The translations under genes and the position numbers were made by a program. The notes under the pieces were generated by a model that saw only the letters and a list, made by a program, of their open reading frames with translations, did not search any database and was not told the DNA's origin. Source: DAIDKA01 sp036489445 (lineage in GTDB: Bacteria > Pseudomonadota > Gammaproteobacteria > Steroidobacterales > Steroidobacteraceae). Taken from it: a stretch of 51,232 nt of DNA. The stretch spans positions 1-51,232 of the forward strand of contig DASXFV010000099.1 in the NCBI GenBank assembly GCA_036489445.1. Reading direction: 5' to 3'. Shown here piece after piece: positions 7,057 to 13,865 of this stretch. How positions within the stretch are numbered: the first letter of the stretch is position 1; each line of letters opens with the position of its first letter.

Positions 7057-7944
7057 TCACTCCTCCGGCACGTAAGTGATTCGGTCAGATGCTCGATTGG
7101 ACTTCGCGACCGGCAGCGGGAACGGACCGCGCCAGGCGCCGGAGCCGTTGTAAAAATTATTCGGCCGCATCACCCGCTCGGTCCCGATCGTGCCCAAGGC
7201 TTCCTGCTGAGCGCAATAGGCCTCAGTGTTCCCGATCAGCGCGTCACCTGGCGTGCCCTCATCGAGCCTCAGCCCAATCTCGCGCTCGGCGAGCAGCCAG
7301 TGATCGCCACGGTGCAGCCCTCCGGGGTACTTGGACTTGCAGGCCAGGAACACGCGCCGGTTCTCATCCGGCGTGGGTGGCTCCGGAGGAGCGTCACGGG
7401 CACCTACGGAGGGTCCGACGTCCCTTCCCTTCTCTTCCCTTCCTATCCCTTCCCTTCCCTTGGATCCAGTGACAGTGGAAGATTCCGTCTGTGACAGTGG
7501 TAGTGACAGGCTCTGTGACAGAGGTTGTGACTGACCTTGTGACAGCTTGAGTTTAGCCAGCCGTGCCGCCTCCGTTTTAGCCCGGTTGGACTTGTTCTTA
7601 AGCCATGATTCTATAGCCTTTTCCACCACAACGGGATGGTACAACCGACCATCAGAATGAAGCGCCCAGCCACGCAAACCACCCTTCTTGCGGATGCGTT
7701 GCCACCCTCTGATGTCTCTACCATAGCCAAGCAGCCTGGCGAGAATCACGTCATCGTCTGGCAGGCTGCCGGCTGGCGTCTGGTGCCAGGCGACACACCA
7801 GCTGAGCACCGCGCAGCGGAAAACTTCGGGGTGCGGCGAGGCCGCCAGGTCGCTGTCGCGGAGCCTTACCACATCGAGCGGAAGGTAGGGGAAGTTCCGG
7901 AGGTCCACGTCCGGATCGATCGGTGGCCTCGGCAGATCGACCAT
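7057..7944 (-). CDS. Replication initiator, DUF1376/lambda O-like, 295 aa
   Basis: Binds the origin and starts phage DNA replication. The N-terminal 110 residues match the DUF1376 pattern: YLPLDVVRLRDSDL, then 'PEVFRCAVLSWCVAWHQTPAGSLPDDD', a winged-helix region, and LYHPVVVEKAIESW. A Ser/Gln/Leu-rich linker follows, encoded by the iteron array (7469-7545), then a G-rich charged stretch encoded by the polypurine tract (7421-7461), then a C-terminal 'CKSKYPGGLHRGDHW' domain. ATG 7944 is chosen because it overlaps the preceding TGA (TGATG); GTG at 7962 is an alternative. As in lambda O, the origin seems to lie inside the gene. Confidence 0.72.
   Translation of the reverse strand: MVDLPRPPIDPDVDLRNFPYLPLDVVRLRDSDLAASPHPEVFRCAVLSWCVAWHQTPAGSLPDDDVILARLLGYGRDIRGWQRIRKKGGLRGWALHSDGRLYHPVVVEKAIESWLKNKSNRAKTEAARLAKLKLSQGQSQPLSQSLSLPLSQTESSTVTGSKGREGIGREEKGRDVGPSVGARDAPPEPPTPDENRRVFLACKSKYPGGLHRGDHWLLAEREIGLRLDEGTPGDALIGNTEAYCAQQEALGTIGTERVMRPNNFYNGSGAWRGPFPLPVAKSNRASDRITYVPEE
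7421..7461. repeat. Polypurine/polypyrimidine tract with G-quadruplex pattern
   Basis: Forty pyrimidines and a single A on the + strand. The minus strand has seven GGG runs spaced by 2-7 bases (units GGGAA), a canonical quadruplex pattern, and could also form triplex DNA. It lies 8 bases from the iteron array, inside the initiator gene. Confidence 0.85.
7469..7545. repeat. Phased 12-bp iteron array, candidate replication origin
   Basis: GTGACAG occurs at 7469, 7491, 7503, 7515 and 7539, with GTGACTG at 7527. Five units are exactly 12 bp apart and one lies 22 bp away. The array encodes four-residue repeats (LSQS, LSLP, LSQT) in the initiator. Iterons inside the initiator gene beside an unusual tract fit the lambda O/ori plan. 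Confidence 0.75.
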
Positions 7945-8102
7945 CAGAGCCGGGTCCCACACGTAGAAAGGCCCCGACGGATTGCCGGCCGTCGAGGCCT
8001 GGGGAGCACCTGATTGCCTGTGGCGGAAGGTGTGCCAGCCAGGCCCTGGAAGGGTGCGCCAGGATTATGCCCAATTGGGCGGCGTGGAACCACGGCAATC
8101 AT
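7944..8102 (-). CDS. Possible small coupled ORF, 52 aa
   Basis: ATG at 8102 has GGGGGAG seven bases before it, and the stop overlaps the initiator ATG (TGATG). The product is Pro/Arg-rich (RRPIGHNPGAPF, PRPRRPAIRR). The signals favour translation, perhaps as a leader peptide that couples initiator synthesis, but the composition is not convincing. The rest of 7963-8192 holds nothing else I can support. Confidence 0.4.
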   Translation of the reverse strand: MIAVVPRRPIGHNPGAPFQGLAGTPSATGNQVLPRPRRPAIRRGLSTCGTRL

Positions 8103-8192
8103 CGAACACTCCCCCGTACTTATCGGCCGATCATGGCGCCGGGCAAGCGGCCTGCGCAATGAGTCAGATCACAACTTGCTGATTCGTAGGAC

Positions 8193-8429
8193 TTAACTGT
8201 CAGCCGTGGACATTTCCGGCTCAGGCTCAGTCGCACCTGCCGCAAAGTCGCGTACGAGGTCCTCAATGGGAATACCGCTGCGCTCGTGCATCCGCATGAT
8301 GAAATGAACGGTTGCGACCCGCTTTCCGCTGCGGTATCGAGACAGCAAGCTGCTATCAATTCCGAATACTTTCGCGGCGTTAGCAGCGTTCCCGACGAGG
8401 GCAATATAGGCTTCGAGGCACTTGACCAT
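8193..8429 (-). CDS. HTH regulator (repressor/Cro-like), 78 aa
   Basis: Short XRE/Cro-type DNA-binding protein: 'AANAAKVFGIDSSLLSRYRSGKR' is a typical helix-turn-helix, followed by RMHERSGIPIEDLVRDF and an acidic tail. There is no peptidase or dimerisation domain, so it is Cro-sized. ATG 8429 is chosen because it falls about 8 nt after a -10 box (TAGGTT), giving a leaderless message; upstream ATG 8447 and TTG 8456 are alternatives. It transcribes away from the rightward early operon across a shared control region. Confidence 0.7.
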   Translation of the reverse strand: MVKCLEAYIALVGNAANAAKVFGIDSSLLSRYRSGKRVATVHFIMRMHERSGIPIEDLVRDFAAGATEPEPEMSTADS

Positions 8430-8436
8430 AGGGGCG

Positions 8437-8466
8437 CAACCTAGCATGGGTGCCAACTGGCATCAA
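8437..8466 (-). promoter_or_regulatory. Leftward promoter of the regulator gene (leaderless)
   Basis: Minus-strand -35 TTGATG (8466-8461), 17-bp spacer, -10 TAGGTT (8443-8438), then 8 bases to ATG 8429. The message would begin at or beside the start codon, as lambda cI does from pRM. Confidence 0.5.
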
Positions 8467-8475
8467 GTAGCTTGA
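8463..8475. promoter_or_regulatory. Operator-like palindrome between divergent promoters
   Basis: Perfect inverted repeat TCAAG-TAG-CTTGA. Its left arm lies in the -35 of the leftward promoter and its right arm in the -35 of the rightward one, so one bound dimer could shut both. Confidence 0.5.
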
Positions 8476-8500
8476 CGCGCTTGCGCCGTGGGCGTAGCGT
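8472..8500 (+). promoter_or_regulatory. Rightward early promoter
   Basis: -35 TTGACG (8472-8477), 17-bp spacer, -10 TAGCGT (8495-8500), followed about 46 bases later by the first rightward gene with AGGAGA. The -10 is weak. Confidence 0.45.
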
Positions 8501-8545
8501 TGGCGCGTAGAAGGTGTGCAGACAGTCAAGCTCAGGAGAATTGCC

Positions 8546-8647
8546 ATGTTCAAGAAATCAGCGATGTTTGTGGTGAAGGCCGCCGGTGTAGCCTCGGCGC
8601 TGGCCTTCGTGATCCTGGCCGTACAGTTCGCCCGTGTGCTCGGGTGA
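8546..8647 (+). CDS. Small membrane peptide, 33 aa
   Basis: First gene of the rightward early operon; CAGGAGA precedes the ATG at a good distance. A short basic N-terminus (FKKSAMF) leads into one hydrophobic helix (VASALAFVILAVQFARVL). Function unknown; early membrane peptides can be exclusion or host-takeover factors, but nothing here decides. Confidence 0.6.
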   Translation: MFKKSAMFVVKAAGVASALAFVILAVQFARVLG

Positions 8648-8766
8648 GCGGTAGCAACAACCAGCCCGTGCGGATGTCTGCACGGGTGATCAATCGGGCC
8701 GCGCTGGTGCGCGTGGTGCTGTTCATGGCCGTCATGGATACGCTGTGCTGGCTGGTGATCCGGTGA
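8644..8766 (+). CDS. Small membrane peptide, 40 aa
   Basis: GTGA overlap with the preceding stop. Hydrophilic N-terminus, then a hydrophobic helix (ALVRVVLFMAVMDTLCWLVI) reaching the C-terminus. Unknown function; coupled to its neighbours on both sides. Confidence 0.55.
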   Translation: MSGSNNQPVRMSARVINRAALVRVVLFMAVMDTLCWLVIR

Positions 8767-8999
8767 GCGGCTCAGCGAAGGCTGTACCCGCGGTATCGCA
8801 GGACGTGCAGCCGATCCGAAACCTGCGCGATGTGATCCTGGCGCTCGGCGAGGAGCCGGTGCTGACCACCGCGCAGGTCGCCCTGGCCCTGGTGCGCGCC
8901 GAGCGCGTCGGGTTCGTGCGCGGGGTGCGGGCTGAGCGCAAGCAGCGCCTGAACCTGCCCGGCCCGTTCCCGCCCGGCCTGCGCCCGCAAGCGCTGTAG
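8763..8999 (+). CDS. Hypothetical protein, 78 aa
   Basis: GTGA overlap defines the start. 'LRDVILALGEEPVLTTAQVALALVRAERVGFVRGVR' reads as helices with a possible HTH; basic C-terminal half with a Pro-rich end. Not recognised. Confidence 0.55.
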   Translation: MSGSAKAVPAVSQDVQPIRNLRDVILALGEEPVLTTAQVALALVRAERVGFVRGVRAERKQRLNLPGPFPPGLRPQAL

Positions 9000-9003
9000 G
9001 TCC

Positions 9004-9246
9004 GTGGCGCGCAAGGCGAAGAAGGTCGCGGTGGTGACGCCGCGGCCAGGTGCATCACCTCACGCCCACGGCGTGCGCGTGGTGTTCGACTGGATCGACC
9101 GGGTGACGCGCGCCATCGATGCGCCTGGCATGCCCGGAGGCCTCGGCCATGACGCCGGCCGGTTCCGCGAGCGTCTACAGATTTTCAGGGAGGGCGTCGT
9201 GATCGGCTCCCTCTTGTCCAATCTCGATAAGAAACGGGGAAGGTAG
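9004..9246 (+). CDS. Hypothetical protein, 80 aa
   Basis: GTG start. Basic N-terminus (ARKAKKVAVV) and C-terminus (DKKRGR), middle 'VVFDWIDRVTRAIDAPG'. Directly upstream of the recombination exonuclease. Not recognised. Confidence 0.5.
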   Translation: MARKAKKVAVVTPRPGASPHAHGVRVVFDWIDRVTRAIDAPGMPGGLGHDAGRFRERLQIFREGVVIGSLLSNLDKKRGR

Positions 9247-9251
9247 TCATC

Positions 9252-10307
9252 ATGAAGTTCACCGAAGCGGAGCTCGCTGAGCGCCGCACGGGTCTCGGCG
9301 CATCCGAGGCCGCCGCGTCCGTGGGTCTGAGCCCCTGGAAAACCCAGCTGCAGCTGTTCATGGAGAAGATGGGCAGCGAGGTGGTCGCCGATCCGGACAC
9401 CGAGGAGGAGCTGGCGCTGCACCTGGAAATGGGCATTGCGCTTGAGCCGGTGGCGCTCTCGCGCTTCACGTTTCGCACGAAGTTCCAGGTCACCGATCGG
9501 CAGCGCAAGGTGGTGGATCCGCAGTGGCCGCGTCGCTGGGTCACGCTCGATGGCATCAGCTCCGATATGGGACTGGTCGAGGCCAAGAGCACCGGCTTTG
9601 CGTCCCCTGATGATTGGGGCGATCCGCTGGAGGATGGCTCGGTGCCGATGCAGTACCTGCTGCAGTGTCAGCACGGCATGGCCTGCACGGGCCTTGAGCA
9701 TGCGTGGATGCCGCTGATCATCACCAACCGGCAGTTCCGGCTCTACCGCATCCAGCGCGATGAGGAACTGATCCAGCTGCTCACCCGGCAGCAGCGCGCG
9801 TTCTGGGACCTGGTGGAAGCCAAGTCGCCGCCGGCGGCCGTGAGCCTCGAGGATGCGAAGATCGCCTGGCCGAAGGATGCGAAGGGCACCAAGGCGAAGA
9901 TCACCCCGGAGACACTCGAGGCCCTGCAGCGCCACCACCGCGTGCGCGCCAACATCAAACAGTTCGAGGCCGAGAAGGAGGAACTGGAGCTCGCGGTGAA
10001 GTCCGTCATGGGCACGATCAGCGAGCTGGTCGACGTCACCGGCGCGCCGCTTGTGACCTGGCGGCAGAACAAAGCCTCCAACGTGTTCGACGTGGACAAG
10101 TTCGCCTTCGAGCACCCGACGCTCTACCCGAAGTACTTGAAGGAGCGCGCCGGCGCCCGGCCGTTCCTCAACAAGTTGAAGGGAGACTGCCTGCACCCGC
10201 ACGCCGTCGCCTGGGTCCGCGCCATCGATGGGGCGAGCGGCAAGTTCTGCCCGGACTGCAACCGCAACATCGAGATCATCACACTTCAGGAGACCGAAAA
10301 CTCATGA
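9252..10307 (+). CDS. YqaJ/lambda-type exonuclease, 351 aa
   Basis: Alkaline-exonuclease family member (YqaJ-like) that resects double-stranded ends for single-strand annealing. Active-site pattern is complete: E65 in MGIALEPVA, D100 in TLDGI, E110-x-K112 in GLVEAKS, and the Q-x3-Q motif in QYLLQCQHG (134-138). N-terminal 'RRTGLGASEAAASVGLSPW' is the usual opening. The C-terminal 110 residues add a coiled segment and a Cys/His cluster (CLHPHAV ... CPDCNRN) that may bind zinc. ATGA overlap with the annealing-protein gene. Confidence 0.88.
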   Translation: MKFTEAELAERRTGLGASEAAASVGLSPWKTQLQLFMEKMGSEVVADPDTEEELALHLEMGIALEPVALSRFTFRTKFQVTDRQRKVVDPQWPRRWVTLDGISSDMGLVEAKSTGFASPDDWGDPLEDGSVPMQYLLQCQHGMACTGLEHAWMPLIITNRQFRLYRIQRDEELIQLLTRQQRAFWDLVEAKSPPAAVSLEDAKIAWPKDAKGTKAKITPETLEALQRHHRVRANIKQFEAEKEELELAVKSVMGTISELVDVTGAPLVTWRQNKASNVFDVDKFAFEHPTLYPKYLKERAGARPFLNKLKGDCLHPHAVAWVRAIDGASGKFCPDCNRNIEIITLQETENS

Positions 10308-11410
10308 GCACCGAAGGCAGCCAGGTCATCGACGGCGACACCGGGGAGATCGTCTCCGTCCAGGACAGCGTGAACCAGGCGCTGAAGTCGATCACCGATG
10401 CGCAGATCGATCGGCAGATCGCCACCGCCCATGCCTACCCGCGATCGATCGCCAAGTTCCAGAAGCGCGCGCTCGAAATGGTGACGCTCGATGAGGAGAC
10501 GGCCGAGTCGTGCCTGTACAGCCGGCCCGTCGGCGGCGGCAAGTTCGCCGAAGGCATGTCGATCCGCATGGCCGAGATCGTCGGCGGCTGCTACGGCAAC
10601 CTGCGCGTGGGCGCGATGATCGTGGAAATGACGCCGCGCTACGTGAAGGCCAAGGGCTACGCGCACGACCTGGAGACCAACTTCGCCAGCGAATCGGAGG
10701 TCATCGAGTCCACGGTGGACAAGTACAACAAGCCCTACAGCGAGCGCATGCGCGTGGTGGTGGCGAAGGCGTGCCTGGCGAAGGCCCGCCGCGATGCGAC
10801 CTTCACGGTGGTGCCGAAGGCGCTGTGCCGCAAACTCGAGACCGAGGCGCGGCGCGTGGCGATCGGGGATGCGACGACGCTGGCCAAGCGCCGCGGCCAG
10901 GTCATGGACTGGATCCGCAAGCTGGGCATCGACCAGGCGCGCGTGTTCGCGGTGCTCGAGGTGACCGGAGAAGCTGACATCGGCATCGATCAGCTCACCT
11001 TGCTCACTGGCATCAAGACTGCGATCAAGGAGGGCGATGCGACGGTGGATGAGTCCTTCCCGCAGCTGGAGGGCGCGACCCCGGCGAGCCGCGCGGATGC
11101 CGCCAAGGAGGCACTGCGCAAGGCGGCCGAGCAGCCCGCGGCCGCGGCCTCAAAACCGGAAGCAAAACAGGAAGTGACGCCGGCGGCGGCCAAGGAGCCA
11201 GACAAGAAGCCGTCCAGCAACTACGTGCCGTACTACTCGGATGACACGGCTGCCTTCGAGCTGCGCGCCAGCACCACGCTCAAGCAACTGGAGCTGATCA
11301 AGACGAAGGTGTGGACCGACTACGCCGCGAGCACCCGGGAGATCCCGAACGCCGTGCATGCCGCCTACGTCGAGAAGAAGGAAGCGCTGGCCGAGGGCGG
11401 TAAATTATGA
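10304..11410 (+). CDS. Putative single-strand annealing protein (RecT-like partner), 368 aa
   Basis: Directly follows the exonuclease with an ATGA overlap, the usual Exo-Bet/RecE-RecT order. Residues 50-260 contain 'GGKFAEGMSIRMAEIVGGCYGNLRVG', 'AHDLETNFASESEVIEST', 'RDATFTVVPKAL' and 'VAIGDATTLAKRRGQVM', a pattern I associate with uncharacterised phage proteins paired with YqaJ exonucleases. Residues 260-310 are an Ala/Lys/Pro-rich linker, and the last 55 form a separate small domain. Annealing activity is inferred from context; classical Bet/Erf motifs are not obvious. The stop directly abuts a GGYNN array. Confidence 0.6.
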   Translation: MSTEGSQVIDGDTGEIVSVQDSVNQALKSITDAQIDRQIATAHAYPRSIAKFQKRALEMVTLDEETAESCLYSRPVGGGKFAEGMSIRMAEIVGGCYGNLRVGAMIVEMTPRYVKAKGYAHDLETNFASESEVIESTVDKYNKPYSERMRVVVAKACLAKARRDATFTVVPKALCRKLETEARRVAIGDATTLAKRRGQVMDWIRKLGIDQARVFAVLEVTGEADIGIDQLTLLTGIKTAIKEGDATVDESFPQLEGATPASRADAAKEALRKAAEQPAAAASKPEAKQEVTPAAAKEPDKKPSSNYVPYYSDDTAAFELRASTTLKQLELIKTKVWTDYAASTREIPNAVHAAYVEKKEALAEGGKL

Positions 11411-11414
11411 ATCT

Positions 11415-11474
11415 GGTACGGCAGTGTCGGGCTAGCAATGCTGTGGTTCGGTGTGGCCTGGCACTGCATGCCTC
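11415..11474 (+). repeat. GGYNN pentamer array 1a (12 units)
   Basis: Starts five bases after the stop of the annealing-protein gene. Read in steps of five from 11415 the units are GGTAC, GGCAG, TGTCG, GGCTA and so on to 11474; the third base is C or T in 11 of 12 and GG is present in 7. An 8-base phase slip follows. No credible reading frame spans it. Confidence 0.85.
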
Positions 11475-11482
11475 TTGAATTA

Positions 11483-11687
11483 GGCGAGTCAAGCCTGGAC
11501 GGGGAAAGGTCCGGTTAGGTCGAGCATGGTATGGCACCGCTTGACGCGCCATGGTTAGGCGAGCTACGGCCGGGCGGAGTGGGGCAAGTTTTGGTGTGGC
11601 ATGGCCATGCGGGGCAATCCGCGGTGCGGTGAGGTGTGATCGGATCGGGCCTAGCGAGCCGGTGCTGGGTTGGGTTGGGTAAGGTTC
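11483..11687 (+). repeat. GGYNN pentamer array 1b (41 units)
   Basis: Forty-one consecutive 5-nt steps in one phase from 11483 to 11687, ending at GGTTG, GGTTG, GGTAA, GGTTC before the ribosome-binding site of the RAMP-like gene. Position 1 is G in 34, position 2 is G in 30, and position 3 is a pyrimidine in 40 of 41; positions 4 and 5 vary freely. The 300 bases between genes here hold nothing else. Confidence 0.9.
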
Positions 11688-11710
11688 CGTTTTTATAAGG
11701 AAGGTGTTCA

Positions 11711-12331
11711 ATGAAAGAGGCTGCGAAAGTCGTCAGCATTGCTGACGCGACCAATGGTGCGAAGGAACAGATCGAGCTGAGCGAGCCGTGGACTGCCAGG
11801 GTGCAGATCACCGGCAGCGCGGACCTTCTGTTTCATCGCTGGAATAACGAAGCTGTCGCCGAGAAGGCCGCAGCACGCAAAGGTTCTGCGAGCAAAAAGA
11901 CGGACAACGTTGAGAGCTATGTGTACCGCGATGCCAAGGGTGGCCTGTGCCTCCCCGGAGAGTATCTACGCGGCGCTGTCGTCAATGCGGCCAAGTTCCG
12001 CCAGGATCCGCGCAGCCCGCGCAAGAGCGCCATGGACCTGGTGAAGGCTGGTGTGATTTCCCTTACGCCACTTGCACCGCTGGGCGTGAAGGATTGGGAC
12101 TATGAGGATGCTCGCCGTGTCGTGATCCAGCGCAGTGCGATCACGCGCGTTCGGCCTGCAATGCGTGCCGGCTGGAAGGCTCAGTTCGATCTGATGGTGA
12201 ACTTACCTGAGTATGTGGACGAGATCTTCCTGCGCGAGCTGCTCGGCATCGCCGGCCGGCTCATCGGGGTGGGTGACTTCCGTCCGACCTATGGCAGGTT
12301 CGACCTCACGCGTTTCGAGCGTCTCAAATAA
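11711..12331 (+). CDS. RAMP/Cas7-like protein, 206 aa
   Basis: ATG follows AAGGAAGG. The order of motifs resembles Cas7/Csm3/Cmr4-type RAMP proteins: an opening strand VQITGSADLLFHRW, PGEYLRGAVVNAA (compare the PGSSLKGxLR motif) at 82-94, a strand pair RRVVIQRSAITRVRPA, and the C-terminal glycine-rich loop GVGDFRPTYGRF at 186-197 (compare GGxxSRGYGRV). RAMP proteins bind RNA along repeated nucleotide steps. No Cas genes or CRISPR repeats are nearby. GGYNN arrays touch it on both sides, and it sits inside the recombination block. The RAMP assignment is by eye and needs structure prediction; an alternative is an unrelated ferredoxin-like phage protein. Confidence 0.6.
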   Translation: MKEAAKVVSIADATNGAKEQIELSEPWTARVQITGSADLLFHRWNNEAVAEKAAARKGSASKKTDNVESYVYRDAKGGLCLPGEYLRGAVVNAAKFRQDPRSPRKSAMDLVKAGVISLTPLAPLGVKDWDYEDARRVVIQRSAITRVRPAMRAGWKAQFDLMVNLPEYVDEIFLRELLGIAGRLIGVGDFRPTYGRFDLTRFERLK

Positions 12332-12335
12332 TTTC

Positions 12336-12400
12336 GGCGTGGCATGGCAGACCGGGGCCGCGCAAGGCGGGGCCAGGTGGGCTAAGGCACGGTAGGGTGA
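12336..12400 (+). repeat. GGYNN pentamer array 2 (13 units)
   Basis: Begins five bases after the stop of the RAMP-like gene and ends five bases before the GTG of the ATPase gene. Thirteen steps of five; the third base is a pyrimidine in all 13 and GG is present in 10. Its last unit also supplies the only G-rich ribosome-binding sequence of the next gene. Confidence 0.88.
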
Positions 12401-12404
12401 TTTT

Positions 12405-13865
12405 GTGCAAATAATTAATTTTCAGGCTGAGAACATCAAGCGGATCGTCGCTGTCCAGATAAAGCCGCGTGGCAACCTGGTCCAGATCACGGGCAAAAAC
12501 GGCAACGGGAAAACCTCGGTACTCGACAGCATCTGGTGGGCGCTCGACGGCAAGGATGCGATCCAGTCCACACCGATCAGAAAGGGGAACCAAGAAGGCA
12601 GCATCATCCTGGTGCTCGGCGATGGACAGCCTGAGCTCATCGTTACTCGTACCTTCAAGATCAGGGCCGGCGGGGAGCTCACCACCTCGATCACCGTGGA
12701 GAGCCCGGACGGGGCGATGTACAAGTCCCCGCAGAAGATGCTCGATGCATTCTTCGGCGCGCTGACCTTCGATCCGCTCGAGTTCGCCCGCATGAAGCCG
12801 CGCGAGCAGTACGACCAGCTGAAGCGCTTTGTGCCGGGCGTTGACTTCAAGGCGATCGCCGACGCCAACCGTGGCGACTACACGCGCCGCCAGGACATCA
12901 ACCGGGCGGCCGAGGAGCAACGCGGCGCCGCGGCCGTGATCGTCGTGCCCGAAGGCACCACCACCGACCTGGTGGACGTGAAGGCCCTGGTCGAGCAGCT
13001 CGGCGAGGCCGGCGGCTTCAACACCTCGATCGAGACCCGGAAGGTCCGGCGCCAGGCGATCGCGGAAGGTGTCGTGGCATCGCGCAACCGCGCCGCGCAG
13101 ATCCGGGAGAGCAGCGCCGTCGGAATTGATCAGATCGCCAAGCGCTACGCCTCGCACGCCGCTGAGCTGCGCGCCAGGATCCAGGAGCTCGAGGCGGAGA
13201 TTGCGAACGAGCGGCTGAAGCTCGATAGCCTGGACGCCGGCGAGAAACACGAGCTGGAGCAGCACCAGGCGCAGGTCGAGCGCAATGCGCAGGAGTTTGA
13301 AACTGCGGCGGCCGAGGCGCAAAAGCAGCTGGATGAGGCCGAGGTGCTCCCGGCGCCGATCGACACGGAGGCCTTGGCCAAGCGCATCGATGCTGCCACC
13401 GCCGCCAACGCGCAGGCCGAGCGGCTGCGCCAGCGCAACGTGCACGAGCAGAACGCCGCACGCCTGGAGCTGGAGTCCAAGGCGCTCACGAAGAAGATCA
13501 CCGATCGGGAGGCGGAGAAGAACACCGCGATCGCCGCGGCGCAGATCCCGGTCACCGGCATCGGCTTCGGGGATGAGGAGGTGCTGCTCAATGGCGTGCC
13601 ATTCAACCAGGGCTCGGATGCCGAGCAGCTCGCCGCCTCGTGCGATATCGCCATGGCCATGAGCCCGAAGCTGCGCGTGATCCGGATCCGCGACGGCTCG
13701 CTGCTGGATCCGGACAGCATGAAGATCCTGGAGGCGAAGGCCAAGGACCGGAAGTTCCAGGTGTGGATCGAGCGGGTCGATGCCAGCGGCAAGATCGGCT
13801 TCGTCATTGAGGACGGCCACGCGCGCGATGCAGAAGAAACCACCACAGCGGAGGAAACGACATGA
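12405..13865 (+). CDS. RecF/SbcC-like AAA ATPase, 486 aa
   Basis: SMC-type ABC ATPase of phage recombination modules. Opening MQIINFQAENIKRI is typical of RecF/SbcC, and Walker A is GKNGNGKTS at 30-38. A long charged coiled coil covers about 220-375 (rich in Glu, Ala, Gln, Lys). The C-terminal lobe has a degenerate signature (QGSDAEQLAASC) and a Walker-B-like strand LRVIRIRDGSLLD. Probably clamps or remodels DNA ends together with the exonuclease encoded next, as SbcC does with SbcD. GTG start; ATGA overlap with the following gene. Confidence 0.75.
   Translation: MQIINFQAENIKRIVAVQIKPRGNLVQITGKNGNGKTSVLDSIWWALDGKDAIQSTPIRKGNQEGSIILVLGDGQPELIVTRTFKIRAGGELTTSITVESPDGAMYKSPQKMLDAFFGALTFDPLEFARMKPREQYDQLKRFVPGVDFKAIADANRGDYTRRQDINRAAEEQRGAAAVIVVPEGTTTDLVDVKALVEQLGEAGGFNTSIETRKVRRQAIAEGVVASRNRAAQIRESSAVGIDQIAKRYASHAAELRARIQELEAEIANERLKLDSLDAGEKHELEQHQAQVERNAQEFETAAAEAQKQLDEAEVLPAPIDTEALAKRIDAATAANAQAERLRQRNVHEQNAARLELESKALTKKITDREAEKNTAIAAAQIPVTGIGFGDEEVLLNGVPFNQGSDAEQLAASCDIAMAMSPKLRVIRIRDGSLLDPDSMKILEAKAKDRKFQVWIERVDASGKIGFVIEDGHARDAEETTTAEETT

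Noticed and set aside
9060..10202. 380-aa minus-strand frame opposite the exonuclease
   Set aside because: The plus strand encodes a complete YqaJ active site; the antisense frame is a codon-use shadow.
11407..11478. Short 23-aa frame starting in the stop codon of the annealing-protein gene
   Set aside because: It has an ATGA overlap, but it runs through array 1a with no periodic amino-acid pattern and no protein-like composition.
11298..11811. Minus-strand reading frames over the GGYNN array
   Set aside because: They overlap real plus-strand genes, have Pro/Arg/His-rich composition typical of shadow frames, and lack ribosome-binding sites.
11415..12400. CRISPR array or tandem repeat
   Set aside because: There are no conserved direct repeats with spacers of constant length; only a GGY pattern with period five recurs, and units are not copies of each other.
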